This document shows, piece by piece, positions 1 through 8,632 of a stretch of DNA of 64,000 nt (within the stretch, counting starts at the first letter, position 1; each line of letters opens with the position of its first letter). Below the pieces are notes generated by a model. It was not told where the DNA came from. It searched no databases and was given only the letters and a program-made list of their open reading frames with translations. The stretch is from the NCBI RefSeq assembly GCF_017833525.1, contig NZ_JAFICD010000005.1, forward strand, positions 186,001 to 250,000, read 5' to 3'. The position numbers were made by a program, and so were the translations under genes. This stretch comes from Duganella sp. 1411 (lineage in GTDB: Bacteria > Pseudomonadota > Gammaproteobacteria > Burkholderiales > Burkholderiaceae_D).

Positions 1-181
1 ACACCTTAGACTTGCGGTCGCAAAAAGCATTGCGCTCATTGCACAACGGCTATTAAACCACAACTCATAGCAAATTGCTATCTGTGTTTAGATCAAAGAA
101 AGTTATTATTGCGCTGCAACAATAGTCAGTTTCACCGGGAAAACATTGTCGATTTCTTACAAACTCGACGTTAGGAGCAGG

Positions 182-1042
182 ATGATATCCACATCTCAAA
201 AAATCTGGCGGACAATAGGAATCGCGATGGCGGCGGCATCGGCGTTGGCCCTGGCCGGGTGCGCCGGCGGCGGGCGTGGCGCGCAGCCGGAGTCCGCCGC
301 CGCGCCCGTCGGCCCCAACCCGCAAGTGCTGTTGCTGGGCGAGGTGCACGACAACGCCCAGGGGCAGCGGCTGCGCTACGATCTGCTGCGCCAACGGGTG
401 GAGGGCGGCTGGCGGCCGGCCCTCGTCATGGAGCAGTTCGACCGCGAGGACCAGGATCTGCTCAACAAGGCGCAAAAGGGCTGCCTCGACGCGCAATGCG
501 TGATCCGCGTGGTCAACGGCGCGCGCTGGGACTGGCAACTGTATTACCCGCTGATCCAGCTGGCGCTGGACTACCATCTGCCGCTGGTGGCCGGCAACCT
601 GTCGCGCGCCGACGCCTCGCGCGTGGTGCGCGACGGGGTCGCCGCCACGTTCGATCCGCAAAGCGTCCGGGATTACCGCCTGGACCAGCCGCTGCCGGCC
701 GACGTGCGCGCCGGGCAACGGCGCGAGATCGCCGCCGGGCACTGCGATATGACGCCGGAGATGATGATCGACGGCATGGTCAACGCCCAGGTCGCGCGCG
801 ACATCTGGATGGCCAAGATCGTGCGCGACCAGCGCCCGCGCGATGTGGTGCTGATCGCCGGCAACGGCCACGTGCGCAAGGACATCGGTGTCGCGCGCTG
901 GCTCAACCAGATTACGCCTATACTGACGGTGCGCAGCGAGGGCTTCGTGGAAGGCGGCGACAACGCCGGCCGCTACGACGTGGCCCACCAGCTCAAGCGG
1001 CCGCAGCGCGACGATCCATGTGCCAAGTTCAAGACCAAATGA
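182..1042 (+). CDS. ChaN family lipoprotein (haem-binding uptake, Tiki-like)
   Basis: Predicted outer-membrane or periplasmic lipoprotein of the ChaN family, whose members bind haem and are linked to iron uptake. The start at 182 follows AGGAGCAGG directly; an upstream in-frame ATG at 146 lacks such a site. The N-terminus is a hydrophobic signal ending in a lipobox (LAGC, about residue 29). The family signature GEVHDN follows near residue 60, and GNGHVRKDIG near the C-terminus fits the Tiki/ChaN fold. The 286-residue length is normal for the family. The stop overlaps the next start by four bases (ATGA), so the two genes are probably co-translated. The haem role is family knowledge, not shown here. 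Confidence 0.85.
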   Translation: MISTSQKIWRTIGIAMAAASALALAGCAGGGRGAQPESAAAPVGPNPQVLLLGEVHDNAQGQRLRYDLLRQRVEGGWRPALVMEQFDREDQDLLNKAQKGCLDAQCVIRVVNGARWDWQLYYPLIQLALDYHLPLVAGNLSRADASRVVRDGVAATFDPQSVRDYRLDQPLPADVRAGQRREIAAGHCDMTPEMMIDGMVNAQVARDIWMAKIVRDQRPRDVVLIAGNGHVRKDIGVARWLNQITPILTVRSEGFVEGGDNAGRYDVAHQLKRPQRDDPCAKFKTK

Positions 1043-1359
1043 AAACTGTTTATATCCCCGAGGCGCCGGCGCGCGCCGAGATCGACACGATGCCGGGCGC
1101 CACGTTGCTGGAGTTCGGCGCCAACTGGTGCGGCCACTGCATGGCCGCGCAGGCGCCGCTGGCGCAGGCCATGGCCGGGCACGACGGCGTGGTTCACTAC
1201 AAGGTGGAGGACGGACCGGGCCGGGCGCTGGGCCGCTCCTACCGCGTCAAGCTGTGGCCGACGTTGATCTTCCTGCGCGACGGCCAGGAGGTGGCGCGCG
1301 TGGTGCGTCCGCTCGACGCGGCCGGGATCGCCGCCGGATTGACGCAAATCGACCACTAG
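1039..1359 (+). CDS. Thioredoxin family protein
   Basis: A 106-residue thioredoxin-fold protein with a redox motif W-C-G-H-C at about residues 29-33 in the context FGANWCGHC. The conserved cis-proline loop is visible later as LWPTLIFLRDG. There is no signal peptide, so the protein is probably cytoplasmic. The ATG overlaps the upstream ChaN stop as ATGA, which sets the start. It probably acts as a small disulfide reductase. The link to ChaN is positional only. Confidence 0.88.
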   Translation: MKTVYIPEAPARAEIDTMPGATLLEFGANWCGHCMAAQAPLAQAMAGHDGVVHYKVEDGPGRALGRSYRVKLWPTLIFLRDGQEVARVVRPLDAAGIAAGLTQIDH

Positions 1360-1383
1360 CGTCATCCGCAGTCATTCGCCGTT

Positions 1384-1440
1384 GATGAGCCGCCGGCGGC
1401 GCATGCATGGCCGATTACGCTACGCTAATCCGCCCTACGC
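1384..1440. repeat. Dispersed palindromic repeat, half copy
   Basis: This holds the right half of the GTAGGGCGGATTAG repeat seen elsewhere in the window (ATGCATGGCCGATTACGC, then GCTAATCCGCCCTACG). It lies between the thioredoxin gene and the MHS transporter. No transposase gene is nearby. Confidence 0.8.
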
Positions 1441-1524
1441 CTCCTGGGCAAACATATCTGCTTGGCAAGCTGCGGAGGTCGTGTGTATGATGAGGCGCAC
1501 CATCCATCCGCAGGAGCCTCACGC

Positions 1525-2823
1525 ATGAGCCAGTCTCAACCGGTATCGACCAAGACCAATTCGCCGGCCACCGTGCTATTTGCCAGCCTGATCGGCACCA
1601 CCATCGAATTCTTCGACTTCTATATCTACGCCACTGCCGCCGTGCTGGTGTTCCCCAAGCTGTTCTTCCCCGCCAGCGATCCGGCCGCCGCCACCTTGCA
1701 GTCGCTGGCCACGTTCGCCATCGCCTTCTTCGCGCGCCCGGTCGGCTCGGCCGTGTTCGGCCACTTCGGCGACCGCATCGGCCGCAAGGCCACCTTGGTG
1801 GCGGCGCTGTTGATGATGGGCATCTCGACCGTGGTGATCGGCATGCTGCCGACCTACGCGCAGATCGGCACCCTGGCGCCGGCGCTGCTGGCGCTGTGCC
1901 GCTTCGGCCAGGGCCTGGGCCTGGGCGGCGAGTGGGGCGGCGCGGTGCTGCTGGCGACCGAGAACGCGCCGCCGGGCAAGCGCGCCTGGTACGGCATGTT
2001 CCCGCAGCTGGGCGCGCCGATCGGCTTCTTCCTGTCGGGCGGCATCTTCCTGCTGCTGAGCGAAACCCTGACCGACGCCGAATTCTTCAGCTACGGCTGG
2101 CGCATTCCGTTCCTGGCCAGCTCGCTGCTGGTGGTGGTCGGCCTGTACATCCGCCTCAAGATCCACGAGACGCCGGACTTCCAGAAGGTGCTCGACAAGA
2201 ACGAGCGGGTCAAGGTGCCGGTGGTGACGGTGTTCCGCAACCACGGCCGCGTGCTGGTGCTGGGCACCTTGATCGCGCTGGCCACCTTCGTGCTGTTCTA
2301 CCTGATGACGGTGTTCGCGCTCAGCTGGGGCACCACGGCGCTCAAGTTCACCCGCAAGGACTTCCTGATCCAGCAATTGATCGCCGTGCTGTTCTTCGGC
2401 CTGACCATCCCGGTCGCCGCGCTGTGGGCCGACCGCTTCGGCCGCCGCACGACGCTGATCTGGGTTTCGGCCGCGATCGCCGCGTTCGGGCTGGCGCTGG
2501 CGCCGCTGTTCGGCTCGGGCAGCGTGGTGCAGATCACCGTGTTCCTGTCGCTCGGGCTGGGGCTGATGGGCATGACCTACGGCCCGCTGGGCACCATCCT
2601 GTCCGAACTGTTCCCGCCCGAGGTGCGCTACACCGGCGCCTCGCTGACGTTCAACCTGGCCGGCATCCTCGGCGCCTCGCTGGCGCCGTACATCGCCACC
2701 TGGCTGGCGACCAACTACGGCCTGCAGTACGTGGGCTACTATTTGTCGGGCGCCGCGCTGATCAGCCTGGTCGCGCTGTTGCTGGTCAAGACCGGCGACG
2801 CCCGCACGGCGCAGGCGGCGTGA
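1525..2823 (+). CDS. MFS transporter, metabolite:H+ symporter (MHS) family
   Basis: An inner-membrane proton symporter of the MHS branch (ProP, ShiA and KgtP relatives), 432 residues with about twelve hydrophobic segments. The first segment carries the typical GTTIEFFDFYIYA motif. Loop 2-3 has GHFGDRIGRK and helix 4 has RFGQGLGLGGEWGGA, both MHS hallmarks. The start at 1525 follows AGGAG by eight bases, so the longer frame from 1462 is not used. The substrate cannot be read from the sequence. An organic acid, a betaine or an imino acid such as hydroxyproline is possible, given the hydroxyproline operon about 3 kb away. Confidence 0.88.
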   Translation: MSQSQPVSTKTNSPATVLFASLIGTTIEFFDFYIYATAAVLVFPKLFFPASDPAAATLQSLATFAIAFFARPVGSAVFGHFGDRIGRKATLVAALLMMGISTVVIGMLPTYAQIGTLAPALLALCRFGQGLGLGGEWGGAVLLATENAPPGKRAWYGMFPQLGAPIGFFLSGGIFLLLSETLTDAEFFSYGWRIPFLASSLLVVVGLYIRLKIHETPDFQKVLDKNERVKVPVVTVFRNHGRVLVLGTLIALATFVLFYLMTVFALSWGTTALKFTRKDFLIQQLIAVLFFGLTIPVAALWADRFGRRTTLIWVSAAIAAFGLALAPLFGSGSVVQITVFLSLGLGLMGMTYGPLGTILSELFPPEVRYTGASLTFNLAGILGASLAPYIATWLATNYGLQYVGYYLSGAALISLVALLLVKTGDARTAQAA

Positions 2824-2876
2824 GTCGTCCTACAACTGGCCGGGGCGGCGCCCCGTAACCCGCGGGGCGGCCACAT

Positions 2877-2936
2877 GGGGTCGTACCCCGCATACCGGGG
2901 TCGTACCCCGTGCGGGGTACGACCCCGGTATGCGGG
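2877..2936. repeat. GGGGTCGTACCCC palindrome cluster
   Basis: Three tandem or inverted copies of GGGGTCGTACCCC (or its reverse complement) with CGCATACC-type linkers can fold into a long stable hairpin. A second copy of the same palindrome lies at 49098-49127 between convergent genes. Here it sits between two plus-strand MFS genes, where it may end transcription of the first. There is no U-run, so it is better called a repeat than an intrinsic terminator. Confidence 0.7.
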
Positions 2937-2979
2937 GTGCGGGTTTCGCCATCTTTGTGCTTGCTTATCAAGTTTTATA

Positions 2980-2999
2980 GTTGTACGATGACATACGAC
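2980..2999. promoter_or_regulatory. Imperfect palindrome, candidate operator of the hexuronate carrier gene
   Basis: GTTGTACGATGACATACGAC is a partial dyad (GTTGTA/TACGAC arms) about 60 bp upstream of the ExuT-like start. Its form resembles GntR/FadR-type operators. The assignment is a guess from shape and position only. Confidence 0.3.
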
Positions 3000-3058
3000 T
3001 AAAGTGATCTCGTGGAGACCGAGAGATCATCACCAAAAACCAAAACATAAGTGATGCC

Positions 3059-4462
3059 ATGAACCTGAGCGAGCCAGTAACTCCGCACGTGGTGGGCCAA
3101 ACCGTCGGTAAATACCGATGGACCATCTGTGCACTGTTGTTTTTTGCCACCACCGTCAACTACCTGGACCGCCAGGTATTGAGCCTGCTGGCGCCGGACC
3201 TGTCCAAGGAATTCGGCTGGAGCAACACCGACTACGCCAACATCGCCGCCGCCTTCCAGTTCGTCTACGCGGTCTCGATGCTGTTCGCCGGCCGCGTGGT
3301 CGACAAGATCGGCACCAAGGCCGCCTACGTGGTGGCGATCGTCATCTGGTCGCTCGGCGCCATCCTGCACGCGTTCTCGGTGCCGCTGGGCGAGGGCGTG
3401 GCCGTCCTCGGCGCCGCCTTCGGCGTGGTGCTGGTGCCCTCGATCGCCGGCTTCATGATCTCGCGCGCGGTGCTGGCGGTCGGCGAGGCGGGCAACTTCC
3501 CGGCCGCGATCAAGGCCACCGCCGAATACTTCCCGAAAAAAGAGCGCTCCTTCGCCACCGGCATCTTCAACTCCGGCGCCAACGTCGGCGCCATCCTGGC
3601 GCCGATCACGGTGCCGGTCATCGCCGCGATCTGGGGCTGGCAGTCGGCCTTCATCATGATTGGCATGCTGGGCTTTATCTGGATGAGCGTCTGGTTGTGG
3701 CTGTACGAGAAGCCGGAACAGCAGCCCCGCCTGTCGAAGGCGGAACTGGCCTACATCCGCAGCGACAGCGTGCAGCCGGTCGAGAAGAGCGAGCAGGCGT
3801 CGGCCGCTGCCGCCAAGAAGGTCTCGTGGTTCCAGCTGCTGAAGTATCGCCAGACCTGGGCCTTCGCCTTCGGCAAGTTCATGACCGACGGCGTCTGGTG
3901 GTTCTTCCTGTTCTGGCTGCCGACCTACCTGTCGGCCCAATACGGCATGAAGGGCGACGCCATCATCGTGCCGCTGGCCGTGTTGTACAGCATGACGATG
4001 ATCGGCTCGATCGGCGGCGGCTGGTTCCCCAGCTACTTCATGTCGCGCGGTTACGCGCCGTACGACGGCCGCATGAAGGCCATGCTGGTCATCGCCTTCT
4101 TCCCGCTGGTGGTGCTGCTGGCGCAACCGCTCGGCGCGATCAGCTTCTGGGTGCCGGTGCTGCTGATCGGCGTGGGCGCCTCGGCGCACCAGGCCTGGTC
4201 GGCCAACATCTTCACCACCGTCTCGGACATGTTCCCGCAAAAATCGGTGGCCTCGGTGATCGGCATCGGCGGCATGGCCGGCGGCATCGGCGGCGTGGCG
4301 CTGACCAAATTGGGCGGCTGGGTGTTCGACTACTACAAATCGGTCAACGACATCCGCACCGGCTACATGATCATGTTCGCCATCTGCGCGCTGGCCTACC
4401 TGGTGGCGTGGTGCGTGATGAAGGCGCTGGTGCCGCGCCATAAGGAAATCACGGACCTGTAG
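3059..4462 (+). CDS. MFS transporter, hexuronate (ExuT-like) ACS family
   Basis: A 467-residue inner-membrane carrier of the anion:cation symporter branch. It has twelve predicted spans. The diagnostic N-terminal motif is NYLDRQVLS, followed by DLSKEFGWSNTDYANI, and later GEAGNFPAAIKATAEYFP, all typical of ExuT/hexuronate carriers. It is likely to import galacturonate or glucuronate, possibly the unsaturated uronates released by the GH105 enzyme encoded about 11 kb downstream. A LacI-type gene follows on the same strand. The substrate is inferred from the family. Confidence 0.85.
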   Translation: MNLSEPVTPHVVGQTVGKYRWTICALLFFATTVNYLDRQVLSLLAPDLSKEFGWSNTDYANIAAAFQFVYAVSMLFAGRVVDKIGTKAAYVVAIVIWSLGAILHAFSVPLGEGVAVLGAAFGVVLVPSIAGFMISRAVLAVGEAGNFPAAIKATAEYFPKKERSFATGIFNSGANVGAILAPITVPVIAAIWGWQSAFIMIGMLGFIWMSVWLWLYEKPEQQPRLSKAELAYIRSDSVQPVEKSEQASAAAAKKVSWFQLLKYRQTWAFAFGKFMTDGVWWFFLFWLPTYLSAQYGMKGDAIIVPLAVLYSMTMIGSIGGGWFPSYFMSRGYAPYDGRMKAMLVIAFFPLVVLLAQPLGAISFWVPVLLIGVGASAHQAWSANIFTTVSDMFPQKSVASVIGIGGMAGGIGGVALTKLGGWVFDYYKSVNDIRTGYMIMFAICALAYLVAWCVMKALVPRHKEITDL

Positions 4463-4570
4463 GCGGGGCGGGTTCGGCCCGGGGGCGGCGGGGCGGCGTG
4501 ATAAGATCGTCGCTTTGGCGCCGCGCCGGGGTGAACGACGTTGGCGGCCATGCCAACCCACAGCCCGATC

Positions 4571-5560
4571 ATGAAAAAAAACGTAGCAACCATCCGCGAC
4601 GTGGCGGCGGCGGCCGGCGTGTCGACGGCCACCGTCTCCAAGTTCGTCAACGGCGCGCAGCGCTTCTCGCCGGCGGTCGAGGCGACGATCAAGGAAGTCA
4701 TCGCGCGCCTGGGCTACCGTTCCAACCCGCTGGCGCAATCGATGATCACCGGGCGCACCAAGAGCATCGGCCTGTCGGTGCTGGACGTGGGCAATCCGCA
4801 CTTCACCAGCATCGTCAAGGGCGCCAACCGGGTCGCGCTGGCGCACGGCTACACGCTGCTGCTGGTCGACACCGAGGAAAACCCCGACCGCGAGCGGCCG
4901 TTGCTGGAGGCGCTGAGCCGGCGCGTGGACGGCTTGATCATCTTCTCGCGCATGCTCGAATCGGAGATGGACTGGGTCATGGACCTGGGCAAGCCGCTGG
5001 TGTATTTCGGCCGTCCGGCGCGGCTCAACCTGCCGTGGGTCAGCAGCGACGACCAGCGCGGCGCCGGCATGCTGGTGCGGCACCTGGTCGCGCTGGGGCA
5101 CAAGCGGATCGCCTACCTGCGCTTTCCGCGCTCGCGGCGCGACGAGGAACGGTTAAGCGCGATCGCCGAGTGCCTGAAGGGTTATGGGCAGGAGCTGACG
5201 GTCTACGAGGGCGGCGCGCCGACGTCGGCCGAAGGGGAGCGGCTCTGTTCGGCGATCATGCTGGGCGGCGAGCATCCGGACGCGCTGATCTGCTACAACG
5301 ACCTGATCGCGCTCGGCTTCATGAAAGCGGCGCAGACGCTGGGGTTCAATCTGCCGGCGGACATCTCGGTGGCCGGCTTCGACAACATCCAGTACGGCCA
5401 ATACACGTCGCCGGCGTTGACGACGGTCGACCTGCAAAGCGAGCGCATGGGCGTCGCCGCGATGGAAAAGCTGATCGCCGCCATCGACGGCAAGGCCACG
5501 TCGGACACGACGATCGAACCGCAACTGGTGCTGCGCACCTCGATCGCCAAGCGCAACTAA
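4571..5560 (+). CDS. LacI family transcriptional regulator
   Basis: The N-terminal LacI helix-turn-helix (TIRDVAAAAGVSTATVSKFVNG, residues about 5-26) and hinge GYRSNPLAQSM are followed by a periplasmic-binding-protein-like effector domain with the typical SVAGFDNIQYG segment. I chose ATG 4571 because family members usually begin just before the helix-turn-helix. ATG 4550 and TTG 4541 are in frame and none has a clear ribosome site. The gene follows the hexuronate carrier by about 110 bp, so control of uronate or sugar uptake is likely. The operator-like dyad at 2980 is not of the classic LacI shape, so the target is unresolved. Confidence 0.85.
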   Translation: MKKNVATIRDVAAAAGVSTATVSKFVNGAQRFSPAVEATIKEVIARLGYRSNPLAQSMITGRTKSIGLSVLDVGNPHFTSIVKGANRVALAHGYTLLLVDTEENPDRERPLLEALSRRVDGLIIFSRMLESEMDWVMDLGKPLVYFGRPARLNLPWVSSDDQRGAGMLVRHLVALGHKRIAYLRFPRSRRDEERLSAIAECLKGYGQELTVYEGGAPTSAEGERLCSAIMLGGEHPDALICYNDLIALGFMKAAQTLGFNLPADISVAGFDNIQYGQYTSPALTTVDLQSERMGVAAMEKLIAAIDGKATSDTTIEPQLVLRTSIAKRN

Positions 5561-5566
5561 AAATCC

Positions 5567-5724
5567 GGGGGCAGGTCCTAATGCCGCTAAGTTAAGCGGA
5601 CATCGGAACCACGTAGGGCGGATTAGCGCAGCGTAATCCGCCAAGCGCCGTCGGCGGCTCATGGCGGATTACGGCGTTCGCCTAATCCGCCCTACGAAAA
5701 TCGCTTTAACTTAACGGCATCAGG
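5567..5724. repeat. Composite repeat: palindromic repeat flanked by inverted ends
   Basis: A full copy of the GTAGGGCGGATTAG palindrome (5612-5696) is framed by imperfect inverted ends, CTAATGCCGCTAAGTTAAGC at 5578 and GCTTTAACTTAACGGCATC at 5703. The same end motif recurs at 5864-5885 as AGCGGCATTAGGGTCAGG. The arrangement looks like a small non-autonomous mobile element (MITE-like). No encoded protein is visible. Confidence 0.65.
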
Positions 5725-5725
5725 G

Positions 5726-5863
5726 TCAGGCGATCAGGGTGTCGATCCGGGTCGGCGAGATCGGCAGGCGCACCGTGTCCGGACGCCAGCCGTACAGCAC
5801 TTCGGTGGCGCCGCCGCAGATGCGGCCCTGGCACGGCCCCATGCCGCAGCGCGTCTGCAGCTT
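5726..5863 (-). pseudogene. Duplicated 3' end of the FAD oxidoreductase gene
   Basis: These 138 bp repeat 5966-6103 with only two substitutions (near 5747 and 5752 in this copy). They encode the last 45 residues of the neighbouring hydroxyproline dehydrogenase subunit, from the KLQTRCGMGPCQGRICGG region to the stop codon. The copy has no start and is separated from the intact gene by a palindromic element at 5874-5956. It is a remnant, not a working gene. Confidence 0.85.
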
Positions 5864-5873
5864 AGCGGCATTA

Positions 5874-5956
5874 GGGTCAGGTCCACCATTTCTACACGAG
5901 CTCGACCCTAGAGCCTTGCAACGGCAGCGGCCGTGTAGAAATGGTGGACCTGACCC
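5874..5956. repeat. Perfect 25-bp inverted repeat (REP/MITE-like)
   Basis: The arms 5874-5898 and 5932-5956 are exact reverse complements (core GGTCCACCATTTCTACAC) with a 33-nt spacer. The element fills the gap between the two copies of the duplicated gene end. REP-type elements with such arms are often mobilised by TnpA-REP (RAYT) enzymes, but none is encoded here, so that link is inference. Confidence 0.75.
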
Positions 5957-5965
5957 CGGAGTGAA

Positions 5966-7228
5966 TCAGGCGATCAGGGTGTCGATGCGGGCCGGCGAGA
6001 TCGGCAGGCGCACCGTGTCCGGACGCCAGCCGTACAGCACTTCGGTGGCGCCGCCGCAGATGCGGCCCTGGCACGGCCCCATGCCGCAGCGCGTCTGCAG
6101 CTTGGCGCAGCGCCACGTGGTGTGCGTGCGCAGCTCGCCGTGGCTGACGTCCTCGCAGCGGCAGACGATGGTGTCGTCGCCGGCCAGCGTGGCCAGCTCC
6201 GGCCGCGGCGCGAAGGCGCGCGCCAGCGATGCCGCGAATTTGCGCCAGCGATCGCGCCGGCCGAAATCGGCGTGCGCCTGCAGGATCTGGCCGCTGGCGC
6301 ACAGGCCGGCGATGCGGCCCTCCACCAGCGCCAGGTCGACCCCGCCCACGCCCGTGCCTTCGCCGGCGCAGTAGATGCCGGGCACCGAGGTTTGCTGCCA
6401 GTGGTCCGCCGCGACCACCGTCTGCGCCCCCACCGTCGCGGTGTCGCAGCCGAGCGCCTGCGCCAGTTCCACATTCGGCATCAGGCCGTAGCCGCAGGCC
6501 AGGTAGTCGCATTGCAGCGTCTCCAGTTCGCGGCCCTTGCCGCGCTGGACCAGCACCGATTGCAGCGTGCCGTCGCCATGCGCCGAGCGCACGTAGCTGT
6601 CGCGCAGATAGGGCACGCCCCTGAGCCGCGCCGCCAGTCCCAGCGCCTGCGATATCTTGGACGGAGTAGCCATCAGGCCAAGGGCGAAGCGCGCCAGCGC
6701 CGGCGTTCCCGCCTGCTCGACGATGGCGACGATGTGCGCCCCCTTGAGCTTGAGCGTGGCCGCCACCGCCAGCAGCAGCGGGCCGCTGCCGGCCACCACC
6801 ACCCGCTTGCCCTGTAGCGGATAGCCGCCCTTGGACAGCGCCTGCAGGCCGCCGGCGCCGGTCACGCCGGGCAGGGTCCAGCCGGGGAAGGGCAGCAGCC
6901 GCTCGCGCGCGCCGGTGGCCAGGATCAGGTGCCCGAAGCGCAGCGTGTCGGCAGCGGTCGGCGTTTGCACCCGCAACTGGCCCGGCTCCGGCGAGTACAG
7001 CACCCGCGTTTGCGGCAAAAACGTGACGTTGGGCGCCTCGCGCAGCGCGTTCCACAGTGCGCGGGCGCGCGGGTCGGCCTGCTGATCGGGGCCGCCGCGC
7101 CAGATCTGGCCGCCGGCCAGCGGATTGTCGTCGACGATGCCGACCTTGACGCCGCTGACGCAGGCGGCATGCGCGGCCGCCAGGCCGGCCGGGCCGGCGC
7201 CGATCACCAGGATGTCGTGGTAGCTCAT
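5966..7228 (-). CDS. FAD/NAD(P)-dependent oxidoreductase, D-hydroxyproline dehydrogenase subunit
   Basis: A 420-residue flavoprotein with an N-terminal dinucleotide site (DILVIGAGPAGLAAA), a second GxGxxG-type segment (VVVAGSGPLLLAVA, about residue 155) and a C-terminal BFD-like [2Fe-2S] region (CRCEDV and CGMGPCQGRIC). This layout matches the alpha subunits of octopine/opine oxidase and D-hydroxyproline dehydrogenase. The ATG at 7228 overlaps the ferredoxin stop by four bases, so the start is well set. It is the last gene of the four-gene operon and probably passes electrons from D-hydroxyproline oxidation onward with the two preceding products. Its 3' end is duplicated immediately downstream. 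Confidence 0.87.
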   Translation of the reverse strand: MSYHDILVIGAGPAGLAAAHAACVSGVKVGIVDDNPLAGGQIWRGGPDQQADPRARALWNALREAPNVTFLPQTRVLYSPEPGQLRVQTPTAADTLRFGHLILATGARERLLPFPGWTLPGVTGAGGLQALSKGGYPLQGKRVVVAGSGPLLLAVAATLKLKGAHIVAIVEQAGTPALARFALGLMATPSKISQALGLAARLRGVPYLRDSYVRSAHGDGTLQSVLVQRGKGRELETLQCDYLACGYGLMPNVELAQALGCDTATVGAQTVVAADHWQQTSVPGIYCAGEGTGVGGVDLALVEGRIAGLCASGQILQAHADFGRRDRWRKFAASLARAFAPRPELATLAGDDTIVCRCEDVSHGELRTHTTWRCAKLQTRCGMGPCQGRICGGATEVLYGWRPDTVRLPISPARIDTLIA

Positions 7229-7533
7229 GCCGCGCGCTCCGCTTCGCCGGTCTGCACGTGCATGCCGTCGGCGCACAAGGTCTGGCACGAGAGCTGGTGC
7301 GCGCGGCCGTCGATCGTCACGCGGCATTCCTGGCACACGCCCATGCCGCACAGCGGCGCGCGGGCGGCGCCGCCGACCGAGCGGCGGGTGACGGCGCTGC
7401 CGGCCATCGCGATCGCCGCGGCCACGCTGACGCCCGGCGCGACGCTGATGGCGCGGGCATTGATGCTGAGGGTGATGCGATCGCCTCTGTTGGCGGAACC
7501 GTGGGCCAAATCGTTGGCGGCGAAGTTAATCAT
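7225..7533 (-). CDS. (2Fe-2S)-binding protein, D-hydroxyproline dehydrogenase small subunit
   Basis: A 102-residue ferredoxin-like protein. Four cysteines in the pattern CGMGVCQECRV, followed about twenty residues later by LSCQT, match the plant-type [2Fe-2S] fold of the small subunits of heterotrimeric opine or hydroxyproline dehydrogenases. It overlaps both neighbours (8 bp upstream, 4 bp downstream), which indicates tight translational coupling and a stoichiometric complex with the two flavoproteins. Confidence 0.87.
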   Translation of the reverse strand: MINFAANDLAHGSANRGDRITLSINARAISVAPGVSVAAAIAMAGSAVTRRSVGGAARAPLCGMGVCQECRVTIDGRAHQLSCQTLCADGMHVQTGEAERAA

Positions 7534-8632
7534 GGAAGCGGCGGGGCAGGTAGGGATTGTAGGGGATGCGCGTGCTTTCGCCCTGCATCTGGCCGGCCAG
7601 CAGCTGCGCGGTCGCCAGCGAGGTGGTGATGCCCAGGCCTTCGTGGCCGGTGGCGAGCCACAGGCCGCGCCGCGCCGGGTGCGGTCCGATCAGCGGCAGG
7701 CCGTCGGGCGTGGCGGCGCGCAGGCCGGTCCAGCAGCGCAGCACGTTGAGCTGCGCCAGCGCCGGCGTGAAGGTGGTGGCGTGCCTGAGCATCCGTTGCA
7801 GCATGGCCGGCTCCACCGCCGGGTCGATTGTGTCGAACTGGCGGGAGGAGCCGATCAATACCTGTCCGGTGGGACGCGGCTGCAAATTGAACGCGACCGA
7901 ATCGCCGCTGGCGGCGTGGGCGCTTTTGATATAGCCCAGTTCCACCAGTTGATGCCGGACGAAGCCGGGATAGCGGTCGGTGATGGCGATGTGTCCTTTC
8001 TTGGGCTGCACCGGTAGCTCCGGCAGCAGCGCCGACGAGCGCGAACCGGCGGCCAGCACGATGTGCTGCGCCTGATGGCGGGTGCCGTCGGCCAGCACCA
8101 CCCCGTGGTCCTCGATCGCGGTGACGGCGGCGCGCTGGGTGACGGCGCCGCGCCGCATGGCGCGGTCGAGCAGGATGCGCGCGCTCTTGGGCGGGTAGAC
8201 CAGGCCGTCGCCTTTGACCAGCAGGCCGCCGGCCAGCCCGGCGCGCAACTGCGGCTCGCGCGCGTACAGCGCCGCCGGCGACAGCAGCTCGCAGGTGATG
8301 CCGTAGCCCGACAGCGTCTGCGCCTTGACGCGCGCGGCGTCCATTTCCTCCTCGTCGGCGGCGACCCAGATGGTGCCGCAGCCGCTGTATTCGTGGCGCT
8401 GGGGGCGTTCGCCCACCAGATCGTTCCACAGCGAGACCGAGTACGCCGACAGCGCCAGTTCGGCCGCGTTGTCGTCCATGACCACCAGGTGGCCCATGCC
8501 GGCCGCCGTGGCGCCGCCGCCGGCGATATCCTGCTCGATGACGGCCACCCGCAGCCCACGCTCGCTGAGCGCGTCGGCACAGGCGGCGCCGACGATGCCG
8601 GCGCCGATGACGATCACGTCGGTGTTGGTCAC
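7526..8632 (-). CDS. FAD-dependent oxidoreductase (DAO family), catalytic D-hydroxyproline dehydrogenase subunit
   Basis: A 368-residue D-amino-acid-oxidase-type flavoprotein. The ADP-binding motif DVIVIGAGIVGAACA lies at the N-terminus, and the DAO-fold C-terminal segment GLWLATGHEGLGITTS closes the FAD site. It starts with GTG at 8632, overlapping the epimerase stop as GTGA; the longer frame upstream only runs through the epimerase gene. It probably oxidises cis-4-hydroxy-D-proline to the pyrroline carboxylate, passing electrons via the [2Fe-2S] subunit. The glycine/sarcosine oxidase family is the alternative, but the operon context favours hydroxyproline. Confidence 0.85.
   Translation of the reverse strand: MTNTDVIVIGAGIVGAACADALSERGLRVAVIEQDIAGGGATAAGMGHLVVMDDNAAELALSAYSVSLWNDLVGERPQRHEYSGCGTIWVAADEEEMDAARVKAQTLSGYGITCELLSPAALYAREPQLRAGLAGGLLVKGDGLVYPPKSARILLDRAMRRGAVTQRAAVTAIEDHGVVLADGTRHQAQHIVLAAGSRSSALLPELPVQPKKGHIAITDRYPGFVRHQLVELGYIKSAHAASGDSVAFNLQPRPTGQVLIGSSRQFDTIDPAVEPAMLQRMLRHATTFTPALAQLNVLRCWTGLRAATPDGLPLIGPHPARRGLWLATGHEGLGITTSLATAQLLAGQMQGESTRIPYNPYLPRRFHD

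Noticed and set aside
1..181. Possible gene at the left edge
   Set aside because: The first 181 bases look like an AT-rich promoter region. The minus-strand frame over 65-988 is antisense to the ChaN gene.
2999..5101. 700-codon minus-strand frame across the hexuronate carrier and LacI genes
   Set aside because: It spans two intact plus-strand genes and their gap; it reads as an antisense frame with no ribosome site.
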